Under the pieces are notes generated by a model. It was given only the letters and a program-made list of their open reading frames with translations, had not been told where the DNA came from and did not search any database. The translations under genes and the position numbers were made by a program. From Spirochaetales bacterium (lineage in GTDB: Bacteria > Spirochaetota > Spirochaetia > DSM-2461): 64,000 bases of DNA. Shown here in pieces: positions 1-7,419 of the stretch (position 1 is its first letter; each line of letters opens with the position of its first letter). The stretch is taken from NCBI GenBank assembly GCA_028533045.1, contig JAQQAP010000041.1:50343-114342 (forward strand), read 5' to 3'.

Positions 1-537
1 ATCTTCCCCGCGGTTGATGAACTCAAGGGCCCATACATTCTGCATCTGCTGACAAACCTGGGCACAGCGACCGCAATTGATACATTTATTGGGGTCAAAA
101 ACCAGAGAAGGAGTGGAGTGATCCTGGGGAAAATCCTTCAGATTTTTGTGAAAGGGCGTTTCCCGAATAGCGAAATCGGCCGTAAGCTGCTGAAGCTCAC
201 AGGTCTGGTTTCTACCACAGGAAAGACAGTCGTCCGGGTGGTTGGAAAGAATCAGTTCAAGAATGGTTTTTCTTGTTTCCTGAAGATCCGTATCATGGGT
301 AATGTAATCCATTCCCTCCACAACCTTGGTACAACAGGCTCTAACCAATTTAGGGGAGATTCCCCGTTCAGATTTCACTTTAACAACACAAATACCGCAG
401 GCTCCGGAGGGCTTAAGGTCATCGTGGTGACAAAGGGTGGGGATTTTGCATCCCAGGGTTTTCGCAGCATCCAGAATGGTGCTGTCCGGACTGACTTTGG
501 TGGTCTGTCCGTTTATCTTAACTTCTACAGTAGACAC
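1..537 (-). CDS. hydA: [FeFe]-hydrogenase catalytic subunit, N-terminal part (cut by window edge)
   Basis: Seen: an open frame of 179 codons runs off the left edge. It starts at a GTG preceded by an AAAGGAGG ribosome site and lies just after hydB. It has a plant-type [2Fe-2S] domain (CKIPTLC, then GACGIC), a His/Cys-ligated cluster motif (HPDDCLSCGRNQTCELQ) and the start of a 4Fe-4S ferredoxin motif (CINCGRCAQVCQ). Known: this order is the N-terminal cluster relay of HydA/HndD-type multi-cluster [FeFe]-hydrogenases, which exchange H2 with NAD(P)H and ferredoxin. The H-cluster domain would lie outside the window, so catalytic residues cannot be checked. Last gene visible in the operon. Confidence 0.93.
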   Translation of the reverse strand, partial: MSTVEVKINGQTTKVSPDSTILDAAKTLGCKIPTLCHHDDLKPSGACGICVVKVKSERGISPKLVRACCTKVVEGMDYITHDTDLQETRKTILELILSNHPDDCLSCGRNQTCELQQLTADFAIRETPFHKNLKDFPQDHSTPSLVFDPNKCINCGRCAQVCQQMQNVWALEFINRGED

Positions 538-549
538 GTTAATCCTCCT

Positions 550-2343
550 TTAGGCTATCTTGATAGCGTCGAACTTACAGCTTTCGTAACACTGGCCGCA
601 CTTGATACAGGCATCCTGATCAATCACGTGGGGCGCTTTCTTTTCGCCGCTGATACAGTTAACGGGACACTTTCTCGCACAGAGAGTACATCCGATACAC
701 TTGTCCGGAACGATTTCGTAACGAACCAGAGCCTTACACTTACCGGCCCGGCACTTGCCTTCTTTGATATGCTCCACATACTCGTCTCTAAAAGCCTTCA
801 GAGTTGAGAGAATGGGGTTCGCCGCGGAACCGCCGAGCATACAGAGGGCGGCCTTGTGCATGTGGGTACCGATTCGCTCCATGTGCTCCAGGTCTTCCAT
901 AGTCCCCTTACCCTGGGCAATCTTATCCAGGTAATCCAGGAGCTTTCTCGTACCGATTCGGCAGGGAGAACACTTACCGCAGGACTCTTCCACACTGAAT
1001 TCCAGGTAGAATCGAGCCACGTCAACGATACAGTCATCCTCGTCCATAACGATCATCCCCCCGGAACCCATCATGGAACCGATGGAAAGAAGGTTGTCGA
1101 AGTCGATGGGCATATCCAAATGCTCTTCTGTGATAACACCGCCCGAAGGACCACCGGTCTGAACGGCCTTAAACTTCTTGCCGTTCCGGATACCGCCGCC
1201 GATATCAAAAATAATATCACGCAGGGTGGATCCCATGGGAACTTCCACCAGACCTGAGTTCTTAACCTTACCGGTAAGGGCGAATACTTTGGTACCCTTG
1301 GACTTCTCCGTACCGAACTGAGCGAACCACTCGCCGCCCTTGGAGATGATAACGGGAATATTAGCGTAGGTTTCTACGTTGTTGATAAGGGTCGGCTTGC
1401 CAAAGAGACCTTCCACAGCAGGAAAAGGAGGCTTGGGCATGGGCATACCCCGGTTACCTTCTACGGACTGGAGAAGAGCGGTCTCTTCCCCACAAACAAA
1501 GGCACCGGCTCCCAAACGGAGTTCAATGTCAAAGTCGTAGCCCGAACCGAGGATGTCTTTACCAAGGAGTCCCATATCGCGGGCCTGCCCCAAAGCGGTT
1601 TCCAGTCTTTCGATGGCCAGGGGATATTCGGCACGGATATAAACGATACCCAGTGCAGCACCGATACACTTACCGGCAATAGTCATAGCCTCAATAACAG
1701 AATGGGGGTCCCCTTCCAGTACGGAACGGTCCATATAAGCACCCGGGTCACCCTCATCGGCGTTACAGGCAATGTATTTTACTTCATTATCGGTCTGCTT
1801 GGTAAAGTTCCACTTCATCCAGGTGGGGAAACCGGCTCCCCCCCGTCCACGAAGACCGGATTTCTTGAGTTCTTCGATGATTTCATCGCCGCTCATTTCA
1901 AAAAGAGCCTTTTCCAGGGCGTGGTAACCGTCACGGGCAATATATTCGTTGATATTTTCCGGATTGATAAGACCACAGTTTCTCAGAACGATTCGGAGCT
2001 GTTTCTGGTAGAACTTAATCTCCTCTCCGTCATTCTGGGTCACTTCCTGCATGTCGTCTTCTTTATAGACAAGTCTCTCTACGGCACGACCTTTAAGAAT
2101 ATCTTCTGCGATAATCTCTTTGGCATCTTCCGGTTTAACCTGCACGTAAAAGTGGTCATTGGGTAGAACTTTAACGATGGGTCCCTGCTCACAAAAACCG
2201 AAACATCCGGTTTTAACAATCTGAACATCGTCGGCTATGCCCTGAAGTTCCGCTTCCTTGTGAAGCTGATCATAAATCTCATTGGCGTTGGAGGAGACAC
2301 AACCGGTTCCGCCGCAAACCATTACATAACTTTTAACTGCCAT
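550..2343 (-). CDS. hydB: Bifurcating hydrogenase / NuoF-like flavoprotein subunit
   Basis: 597 aa. Seen in order: an N-terminal thioredoxin-like [2Fe-2S] domain (Cys10, Cys15, then TGCFGFC), a NuoF core with the GRGGAGFP NADH/FMN loop near residue 167, CNADEGDPGAYMDR, the 4Fe-4S motif ESCGKCSPCRIGT, and a C-terminal pair of 4Fe-4S motifs (CIGCTLCARKCP and CIKCGQCYESC). Known: this is the HydB/HndC layout, which binds NAD(H) and FMN and passes electrons to HydA. It sits between the hndB-like gene (11-nt gap) and hydA (12-nt gap), so the genes are cotranscribed. The Rex operator upstream of the operon suggests control by NADH/NAD+. Confidence 0.95.
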   Translation of the reverse strand: MAVKSYVMVCGGTGCVSSNANEIYDQLHKEAELQGIADDVQIVKTGCFGFCEQGPIVKVLPNDHFYVQVKPEDAKEIIAEDILKGRAVERLVYKEDDMQEVTQNDGEEIKFYQKQLRIVLRNCGLINPENINEYIARDGYHALEKALFEMSGDEIIEELKKSGLRGRGGAGFPTWMKWNFTKQTDNEVKYIACNADEGDPGAYMDRSVLEGDPHSVIEAMTIAGKCIGAALGIVYIRAEYPLAIERLETALGQARDMGLLGKDILGSGYDFDIELRLGAGAFVCGEETALLQSVEGNRGMPMPKPPFPAVEGLFGKPTLINNVETYANIPVIISKGGEWFAQFGTEKSKGTKVFALTGKVKNSGLVEVPMGSTLRDIIFDIGGGIRNGKKFKAVQTGGPSGGVITEEHLDMPIDFDNLLSIGSMMGSGGMIVMDEDDCIVDVARFYLEFSVEESCGKCSPCRIGTRKLLDYLDKIAQGKGTMEDLEHMERIGTHMHKAALCMLGGSAANPILSTLKAFRDEYVEHIKEGKCRAGKCKALVRYEIVPDKCIGCTLCARKCPVNCISGEKKAPHVIDQDACIKCGQCYESCKFDAIKIA

Positions 2344-2354
2344 AACTCGGTCTC

Positions 2355-2744
2355 CTACTGTGTGATATCGGCGGCGGGTTTATCGAAGATATGATTATCT
2401 ACGAGCCGTTTATGCATAATGTGATTTTCCACAATTTCCTTGGCCGTTGCGGCATCCACATTACCGTAAACCGTATCGGCCATACCGGCCATTTTGATCT
2501 CAACGGTGGGCTCGGCATAACAAAGTCCCATACAGCCAGTCTGTCGGACCGTAACATTTTTAATGCCGTTGCTATTGATAGTGTCCACGAATGCATTCAT
2601 GGTATCCTTGGCTCCTGCGGCGATCCCGCAGGTTCCCATACCTATGATGACCTGTATCTCCTTGCCTTCAGTCTCTCTGTTACTGAGGGCCTGCTTTTCA
2701 CCAGCGCGAAGCTTGCGGAGTTCTTCAAGGGTCATTTTTGCCAT
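2355..2744 (-). CDS. hndB: Thioredoxin-like [2Fe-2S] hydrogenase subunit (HndB type)
   Basis: 129 aa. Seen: a thioredoxin-like ferredoxin fold signature, GTCGIAAGA in the middle and VRQTGCMGLCYAEP after it, giving three conserved-looking cysteines in the cluster region. Known: small HndB-type subunits of this length accompany NADP- or NAD-linked [FeFe]-hydrogenases and are related to the N-terminal domain of the NuoF-like subunit. The ribosome site is in GAGGAGAATAATA just before the ATG. It sits between the ATPase gene and hydB in one operon. A role as an extra electron-transfer subunit is inferred from context. Confidence 0.88.
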   Translation of the reverse strand: MAKMTLEELRKLRAGEKQALSNRETEGKEIQVIIGMGTCGIAAGAKDTMNAFVDTINSNGIKNVTVRQTGCMGLCYAEPTVEIKMAGMADTVYGNVDAATAKEIVENHIMHKRLVDNHIFDKPAADITQ

Positions 2745-2768
2745 TATTATTCTCCTCGTAATTCCTGA

Positions 2769-3311
2769 TTAGTTCTCTTCCTGGGAAGCGATGAAGTCCC
2801 GGAGCAATCCCATTGTTTCTGCCCGGTTCAAATCTCCCAGAATCTCTTTAAGCTGACTTCTTACCAAGTCGTAGTTCTCTTTGCCGCCGGAGGGGAATTG
2901 TCTGTTAACGATGAGCTCATAGGAGCCGTCGAACGTCATGGCCTGAAAAAACAGGGAAACCAGATCACCCACGGGGGGCGTATCGATGTTGGATGTATTG
3001 AAGAAGACGGTCACTTCCGTACCGACCCCTTTTTCCGACTTGATGTCAAACATCCCTTCACTTGTTTCGGCCATTTGTATAAGAAAGGGGATTCCCAATC
3101 CCACCTTACGGGAGGCGTGTTTCACACCGTCCGTATAAAAGGGGTCTTTGGCCCTTTCCAGTTCCACCTCGGTCATTCCGCAACCGTTATCTTTAAGGAT
3201 AAGAGTAAGCCCGTTGTAACGCTCGGTCAGATTCAGTTCAACCAAATCCGCTCCGGCCTCAAGGGAGTTCTGAACCATATCCAGAATATAGTCGCAGATG
3301 GCAAAGTGCAT
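2769..3311 (-). CDS. GHKL/HATPase-fold ATP-binding protein inside the hydrogenase operon
   Basis: 180 aa. Seen: a stand-alone histidine-kinase-type ATPase fold with N box (DMVQNSLEAGA, near residue 13), G1 box DNGCGM (near 62) and G2 box GLGIPFL (near 92). It has no dimerisation/phospho-His domain and no sensor. Its start overlaps the hydC stop by one base (TAATG), so the two are translationally coupled. Known: similar small ATPases occur in [FeFe]-hydrogenase operons of fermentative bacteria, with no settled function. It could be a regulator of the anti-sigma/serine-kinase kind or an assembly factor; the sequence does not decide. Confidence 0.8.
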   Translation of the reverse strand: MHFAICDYILDMVQNSLEAGADLVELNLTERYNGLTLILKDNGCGMTEVELERAKDPFYTDGVKHASRKVGLGIPFLIQMAETSEGMFDIKSEKGVGTEVTVFFNTSNIDTPPVGDLVSLFFQAMTFDGSYELIVNRQFPSGGKENYDLVRSQLKEILGDLNRAETMGLLRDFIASQEEN

Positions 3312-3802
3312 TAGCCCGCGTTCCTGTACTTGGCGACAATTTCCGCCAGCTGGTCCGTGCCGAGCTTACCGTAGACATCGGCACCGCAAACGAGAACCGG
3401 TGCCAGACCGCAACATCCCACGCAGCGAACCGCTTCCAGTGAGAAAAGTCCGTCATCGGTGGTTTCGTTAACACCAATGCCGAGCAGTGTTTCCAATTCG
3501 GTAATAAGGTCTCCGCCCCCTCTGAGGTAACAGGCCGTACCCATACAAACCTGCAGTTTGTACTTACCCGGCTTTGTTAGCTTAAAGAAGTGATAAAAGG
3601 TAACAACTCCGTAGATTTTTGCCAGAGACACATCGAGGATGCGACTCAGTTCGATAGCGATCGAACGGGGGATGTAACCAAACTCTTCCTGCACCTTGTG
3701 GAGCACCATGATGAGATTTCCCGGTTTAACCTTCCATTCGTCGATAAATGCCAATAGCTCGTCGGACATTTTCAGATTCTCTTCCGCTTCTGCAACTGCC
3801 AT
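3311..3802 (-). CDS. hydC: NuoE-like [2Fe-2S] subunit of bifurcating hydrogenase
   Basis: 163 aa, the usual NuoE/HydC size. Seen: helical N-terminal domain, then a thioredoxin-fold [2Fe-2S] site made of CMGTAC (near residue 105) and CVGCCG (near 147). First gene of the hydrogenase operon. The start is supported by a strong GGGAGG site 4-5 nt upstream. Known: HydC/HndA donates or accepts electrons next to the NuoF-like subunit. A Rex-type operator lies about 130-150 bp upstream, so expression should rise when NADH is high. Confidence 0.93.
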   Translation of the reverse strand: MAVAEAEENLKMSDELLAFIDEWKVKPGNLIMVLHKVQEEFGYIPRSIAIELSRILDVSLAKIYGVVTFYHFFKLTKPGKYKLQVCMGTACYLRGGGDLITELETLLGIGVNETTDDGLFSLEAVRCVGCCGLAPVLVCGADVYGKLGTDQLAEIVAKYRNAG

Positions 3803-3933
3803 AGGACCTCCCTAACTTTATGCTGGTGTATAAACCAATTTATTTGAGTTACAGTAATTTTATAGAGAAGAAAAGATGTGTGCAAGAAAAAAAGTGGGTA
3901 TATTTATCATTTTTGTGACTTGTATACAATTTA

Positions 3934-3951
3934 TTGTGACAAACGTAACAA
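3934..3951. promoter_or_regulatory. Rex operator upstream of the hydrogenase operon
   Basis: Seen: TTGTGA-N6-TAACAA, one mismatch from the Rex consensus TTGTGA-N6-TCACAA. It lies in the 287-bp divergent region between hydC and rex, 132-149 bp upstream of hydC. A possible minus-strand promoter overlaps it (TTGTTA, 17 bp, TGTATA), but that -10 is weak. Inference: Rex bound here would block hydrogenase transcription when NADH is low. Confidence 0.65.
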
Positions 3952-4019
3952 CAGATTGTCATTTTTCCCATTAAGTAATTTCACCACTAGCAAAGTTAGG
4001 AATGACTTTCTGTAGATCA

Positions 4020-4048
4020 TTGGCATAAATTGAAGTTTATTGTAATAT
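4020..4048 (+). promoter_or_regulatory. Candidate rex promoter
   Basis: Seen: -35 TTGGCA (4020-4025, five of six consensus bases), 17-bp spacer, -10 TAATAT (4043-4048, four of six). The predicted start is near 4055, giving a leader of about 35 nt before the rex ATG. The -10 box lies inside the Rex operator, the usual layout for autorepression. Confidence 0.5.
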
Positions 4049-4067
4049 ATTTCACAATAAACTTCAA
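4030..4067. promoter_or_regulatory. Rex operator in a long inverted repeat in front of rex
   Basis: Seen: a near-perfect palindrome with 14-base arms (4030-4043 and 4054-4067, TTGAAGTTTATTGT / ACAATAAACTTCAA) around a 10-base centre. Within it, 4040-4057 reads TTGTAA-N6-TCACAA, one mismatch from the Rex consensus. It covers the candidate -10 of rex. The arms extend well beyond the normal 18-bp site, which may stabilise binding or form a cruciform/RNA hairpin. Confidence 0.7.
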
Positions 4068-4089
4068 ACTAGAACAAAGAGTGGGGTAT

Positions 4090-4719
4090 ATGGAACAGAA
4101 AGATTTAATGCTTCGCCTTATGAAGTACAAAAGAGTTCTCCTTCAGTTTAAATCCCTTGGTCTGGACCGGGTCTACTCAAACAATCTGGGCGATGCTCTG
4201 GAAATCTCGGCGGCTCTGGTTAGAAAGGATTTTTCCCACTTTAAAATCGAAGGAAACCGGCGGGGCGGCTACAGTATCAATAAGGTATTGGGAAGACTGA
4301 ATCGACTCCTGGGAGACTCGGGCCTCCAGGAAATCGTAATTGTGGGCTGCGGTAACCTGGGCAAAGCCCTGCTCAACCACGACTATATACGGGAAGGTTT
4401 TCGCATAACCGCCGGATTTGACATCAATCCCAGCCAGCCCGAACTGAATAACATCCCCCTCTACCCTCTTGAGATTCTCAAACCTTACGTACTGGAACAT
4501 CATATTCAGGTAGGCATTATTTCCGTACCCGCCTCGGCGGCCATGCAAACAGCGGAAATGATGGTCAATTACGGGATAAAGGGAATACTGAATTTCTCTC
4601 CCCTCCAGCTAAAAAGCCGGGAGGAGTGCCGTATCCATAATGTAAACATTGGTCTGGAAATAGAAAATCTCTTCTTTATGGTGAATCAGGCGGAAAAGAA
4701 GAGTAATGAGCTCTCCTAA
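4090..4719 (+). CDS. rex: Redox-sensing transcriptional repressor Rex
   Basis: 209 aa, the normal Rex length. Seen: N-terminal winged helix (about residues 1-75, including SAALVRKDFSHF), then a Rossmann NAD(H) domain with IVIVGCGNLGKAL (GxGxxG) near residue 87, and a C-terminal swapped helix. Start chosen at the ATG at 4090: an in-frame TTG at 4030 would place the start inside the operator palindrome and before the predicted transcription start. Known: Rex binds TTGTGA-type sites when NAD+ dominates and releases on NADH. Divergent from the hydrogenase operon, with one operator for each side. Confidence 0.95.
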   Translation: MEQKDLMLRLMKYKRVLLQFKSLGLDRVYSNNLGDALEISAALVRKDFSHFKIEGNRRGGYSINKVLGRLNRLLGDSGLQEIVIVGCGNLGKALLNHDYIREGFRITAGFDINPSQPELNNIPLYPLEILKPYVLEHHIQVGIISVPASAAMQTAEMMVNYGIKGILNFSPLQLKSREECRIHNVNIGLEIENLFFMVNQAEKKSNELS

Positions 4720-4751
4720 GCCACAGGGGGAAAAGAGTTCAAAAAGATCAC

Positions 4752-4882
4752 CGCCCAAAACGCGGAAGGGATTGAAGCGGTTACTGCCCCCGTCCGGCCG
4801 GCGAGGCGGAGCTGAGCCGGAGTAGAGGACGGGAATAGGCAGTTTGAGCGGAAAGCCCGGGGGGCGAAGCCCCTCCGCCCCT
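4752..4882 (+). ncRNA. Structured GC-rich element after rex; Flavo-1-like candidate
   Basis: Seen: a long imperfect stem built from ACTGCC/GGCAGT (4783-4788 with 4838-4843), CCCGTCC/GGACGGG (4789-4795 with 4827-4833) and CCGGC/GCCGG (4798-4802 with 4816-4820). It is followed by TTGAGCGGAAAGCCCGG and a tight hairpin GGGGC-GAA-GCCCC (4861-4873). Much richer in GC than the flanks and not coding. The AGCGGAAAGCCCG stretch recalls the Flavo-1 RNA family of Bacteroidota and Spirochaetota; this is from memory of the family, not a search. It could instead be an unrelated intergenic repeat. There is no clear T-tract, so it is not a plain terminator. Confidence 0.4.
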
Positions 4883-4892
4883 AAAAAACCTC

Positions 4893-5981
4893 TTAAGACT
4901 TTTTGGCTGCGTCAACCTTTTCCTGGTAGAGCCGGGCGGTTTTTCTGTTCACCTCACCAAAGGCCAGGCTGAGGCTGCGGTCGTGCCAGTCTATCACCTC
5001 TTCGCCCTTATGCTTTTTTTCCACATAGTCGAAGCTGGCGAAATTGAGGTAAATAAACAGGGCGATGGCCCGGTTGTAGATGTAGCTTTTGGGTTTTTCG
5101 TGGTAGTTCGAGACTTGGGGGATAAGCAGTTTGGCCATGACGTAGGGGAAGTCGGGAAAGCGGGTGACAAAGCACATGTTCCACGCCTGATAGAGCCCGG
5201 CCCAGTCGGCGGGAAAGGGGTAAACTCTTTCGATGTCCTTCCCGTCCTCGGAAAATCCCGAAGGGCCCGCTCCGGTTTTCTCATCGTATTTCTTGGAGCC
5301 CGCCTTGTTTTTCGCCAGGATTCGACCGGCGGCGGCGTTCCCTCGGTTGCCCGATTTAAAATCGGTCCATACCGCTTCCATGATATTTATGGCTACGGCA
5401 GTTCCGCCCGAGGTGGGGGAAACGGTCCCGCTTTTGTGATTTTCAATATAGGAACGGATGGGAGCGGTGACGGACATAAGTTTTATTTTATGGAAGAGGG
5501 GTAGCTCCTTGAACGATCCCAGTTCCTTCCGTTTTTTGTCAAAAAGGTGGTAAACTTCTTCCATTATACGCCAGTCGGAGGCGCAGGCTTTGGTTAGATT
5601 CTCCAGAACCAGGGCGTAGGCGAGCACATCGGAAAACACCCGGTCACCTTCTTTGTCGTACTTGTTACGGAGAAAAGGGAATTCCACATTCTTAACGGTC
5701 TCTAAAAATTCTCCCAGGTAGGAATTTTTACCGCAAGAGCTAAGGATTTGATCTATAAAATCTTCCCAATCGGCCTTTTCAAACTGACTTGGCAAGAGCG
5801 ATTCAGACAGTTCCGCCATTGACTCGGAAACCCACTCGCCCTGTGTATCGATAAGCTTGAGCGTTTGGAGGTGCTTCTTCATTAATTCATGGATGTCCTC
5901 CCTGTCCAGATGGGAAACCGCTTCTTTTACCCCATCTCCCAAAAGGGCCAATTTACTCTTTGTTTCTGCCATTGCTTCCAT
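4893..5981 (-). CDS. Hypothetical protein, soluble, alpha-helical
   Basis: 362 aa, function not recognised. Seen: no signal peptide, no membrane segment, largely helical and charged, with a low-complexity stretch rich in Gly and Ser around residues 187-245 (SGGTAVAINIMEAVW, then a Lys/Gly-rich loop). The first ATG has an AGGGGAG site at good spacing; a second ATG three codons in is also possible. 22 nt upstream of the CvfB-like gene's stop, on the same strand, so probably the last gene of a HAD-cvfB-this-gene transcript. Confidence 0.75.
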   Translation of the reverse strand: MEAMAETKSKLALLGDGVKEAVSHLDREDIHELMKKHLQTLKLIDTQGEWVSESMAELSESLLPSQFEKADWEDFIDQILSSCGKNSYLGEFLETVKNVEFPFLRNKYDKEGDRVFSDVLAYALVLENLTKACASDWRIMEEVYHLFDKKRKELGSFKELPLFHKIKLMSVTAPIRSYIENHKSGTVSPTSGGTAVAINIMEAVWTDFKSGNRGNAAAGRILAKNKAGSKKYDEKTGAGPSGFSEDGKDIERVYPFPADWAGLYQAWNMCFVTRFPDFPYVMAKLLIPQVSNYHEKPKSYIYNRAIALFIYLNFASFDYVEKKHKGEEVIDWHDRSLSLAFGEVNRKTARLYQEKVDAAKKS

Positions 5982-6003
5982 TGCATTCTCCCCTAATAAA
6001 AAT

Positions 6004-6630
6004 CTATTCCCTCGCCAAAGAAACGTCTATTAAACCGTCCCGGCGGATTTTTTTGATATAGCCCTGTTTTTTGTCACCGTAGCGGATGGAATCGGCCTTT
6101 TCATCCCGGTAGAGCAACCCCCGGTATTTGTCATTTATAATAACACGGAAACCGATATCCTTGATACCGCAAATAAGAAGGCGGGCCTGCTGGTTCCGCT
6201 TAAGTTCCTTCCCCGGTTTGTCCTGGAGGAAATCGTCCAGAAGGCAGCTGCCGATGACGCTCCGGTCCTGCTCATCGAGGAAGAGGCGGACGATGTGGGA
6301 AGTGCCCGCATCGGGCTTTTCCTTGATAAAGCGATTGGGGACAAAAAGGTCCTTGTCGATACCCCAATCCATGAACATACCAAAGGAGGTGACGTCCTTT
6401 ACTTTGAGGTAGGCAAACTGATTCACGCTGGCGTAGGGCACAGCCGAAGTCGCCCGGATTTCCCCTTTTCCCTTGTTAAAGACAAAAAGTTTTACCTTGT
6501 GTCCCACGATGGTACCGGGGGGCAGTTCCCGCTTGGGAACGAAAAGCTGTTCTCCCTCCGCTTCGATATGCCAGCCCCGGCTGGTTGCTTTTATTACTCT
6601 GAAATTGTTGTAGCTTCCTACTTTTAACAT
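6004..6630 (-). CDS. CvfB-like S1-domain RNA-binding protein, short form
   Basis: 208 aa. Seen: three consecutive S1-type OB segments (about 1-60, 65-140 and 145-206), with VTSFGMFMDWGIDKDLFVP in the second and DIGFRVIINDKYRGLLY in the third. Known: CvfB proteins are usually near 280-300 aa with three S1 domains followed by a winged helix. Here the frame ends right after the third S1 domain, so the winged helix is absent. Overlaps the upstream HAD gene by 7 nt, implying translational coupling. A role in RNA binding or translation-linked regulation is inferred from the family. Confidence 0.8.
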   Translation of the reverse strand: MLKVGSYNNFRVIKATSRGWHIEAEGEQLFVPKRELPPGTIVGHKVKLFVFNKGKGEIRATSAVPYASVNQFAYLKVKDVTSFGMFMDWGIDKDLFVPNRFIKEKPDAGTSHIVRLFLDEQDRSVIGSCLLDDFLQDKPGKELKRNQQARLLICGIKDIGFRVIINDKYRGLLYRDEKADSIRYGDKKQGYIKKIRRDGLIDVSLARE

Positions 6631-7256
6631 TTTATTTCCTTTATGCTGTTTACTATCCGATCCGCCGGTGAAAGGTCCTGATCTCCCGAATGGGGATTTT
6701 TAAAACCTATGCAGGTCATCCCGGCCGCCTTGGCCGCCCGCACGCCGCTTCCCGAATCTTCCACGGCGGTACACTCCTCCGGTTTACTTCCCAAAAGATT
6801 CGCCACATGAAGGTATACATCGGGGGCCGGTTTGCTCTGGGCTACCTCTTCCGCCGATTCCCAGGCGGAGACGTACTTTTCCAGGTCCAACTTTTCCAGA
6901 ATGACACGGATGAGAACCCGGGGGGAGGATGAAGCGACTCCCATAGAGATTCCCTGTTTCTTAAGGCTCTCCATAAGCTCCGGGACTCCTTCGATGGCAC
7001 GATAATCCCTCTGCCGAATCAAATCGATCTTGAGGCTGACTTGGCGGTCGGTCAGCTCTTCCACCGAAGCACTTAGCCCCAGGTCGGCCTTTATGGTTTT
7101 CCACATGGCTTCGTTGGTCATTCCCACAAAGCGGTCCAGGTAGGACGGTTCAACGGGACAGCCCTGTTCTTCCAGAATTAATTGGTCCACTTCGTAGTGG
7201 AGCGGCTCCGAATTTATGAGGACTCCGTCCATATCGAAGATCCAGGATTTTATCAT
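6624..7256 (-). CDS. HAD-superfamily phosphatase/phosphomutase (HAD-IA)
   Basis: 210 aa. Seen: motif I DMDGVLINSEPLH near residue 8 (two Asp), a four-helix cap, motif II ASSSPR (near 109), the motif III lysine in QSKPAPDVY and motif IV VEDSGSGVRAAKAAG. This is the beta-phosphoglucomutase / PGP-like subgroup. The substrate cannot be told from sequence. Start supported by an AAGAGG site. First gene of a three-gene minus-strand unit with the CvfB-like gene. Confidence 0.88.
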   Translation of the reverse strand: MIKSWIFDMDGVLINSEPLHYEVDQLILEEQGCPVEPSYLDRFVGMTNEAMWKTIKADLGLSASVEELTDRQVSLKIDLIRQRDYRAIEGVPELMESLKKQGISMGVASSSPRVLIRVILEKLDLEKYVSAWESAEEVAQSKPAPDVYLHVANLLGSKPEECTAVEDSGSGVRAAKAAGMTCIGFKNPHSGDQDLSPADRIVNSIKEIKC

Positions 7257-7329
7257 GATTTTCCTCTTGTGAAGTGCCCCTTTACTATATCCTATTAGAC
7301 TAATTCAAACAAGAGAGAGGCATTTCTTC

Positions 7330-7356
7330 TTGTAATTGAAAAATTATGAATTACAA
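7330..7356. promoter_or_regulatory. Inverted repeat in the promoter region of the first chemoreceptor
   Basis: Seen: 8-base arms TTGTAATT (7330-7337) and AATTACAA (7349-7356) separated by 11 bases, in the AT-rich 163-bp space before the chemoreceptor gene. The size fits a dimeric regulator site, but no regulator is implied by the sequence. It could be chance in AT-rich DNA. Confidence 0.3.
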
Positions 7357-7419
7357 TTAATAGGGAAAATCCAAAATTTATCATAAATATTTCTATTAAA
7401 AGAAAATAAGAGGTTCACA

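Noticed and set aside
4030..4089. TTG start giving Rex 20 extra residues
   Set aside because: It would start inside the operator palindrome and ahead of the predicted transcription start; the 209-aa form matches Rex length.
4861..4873. GGGGC-GAA-GCCCC as a simple rex terminator
   Set aside because: No U-run follows on either strand. It fits better as part of the larger structured element.
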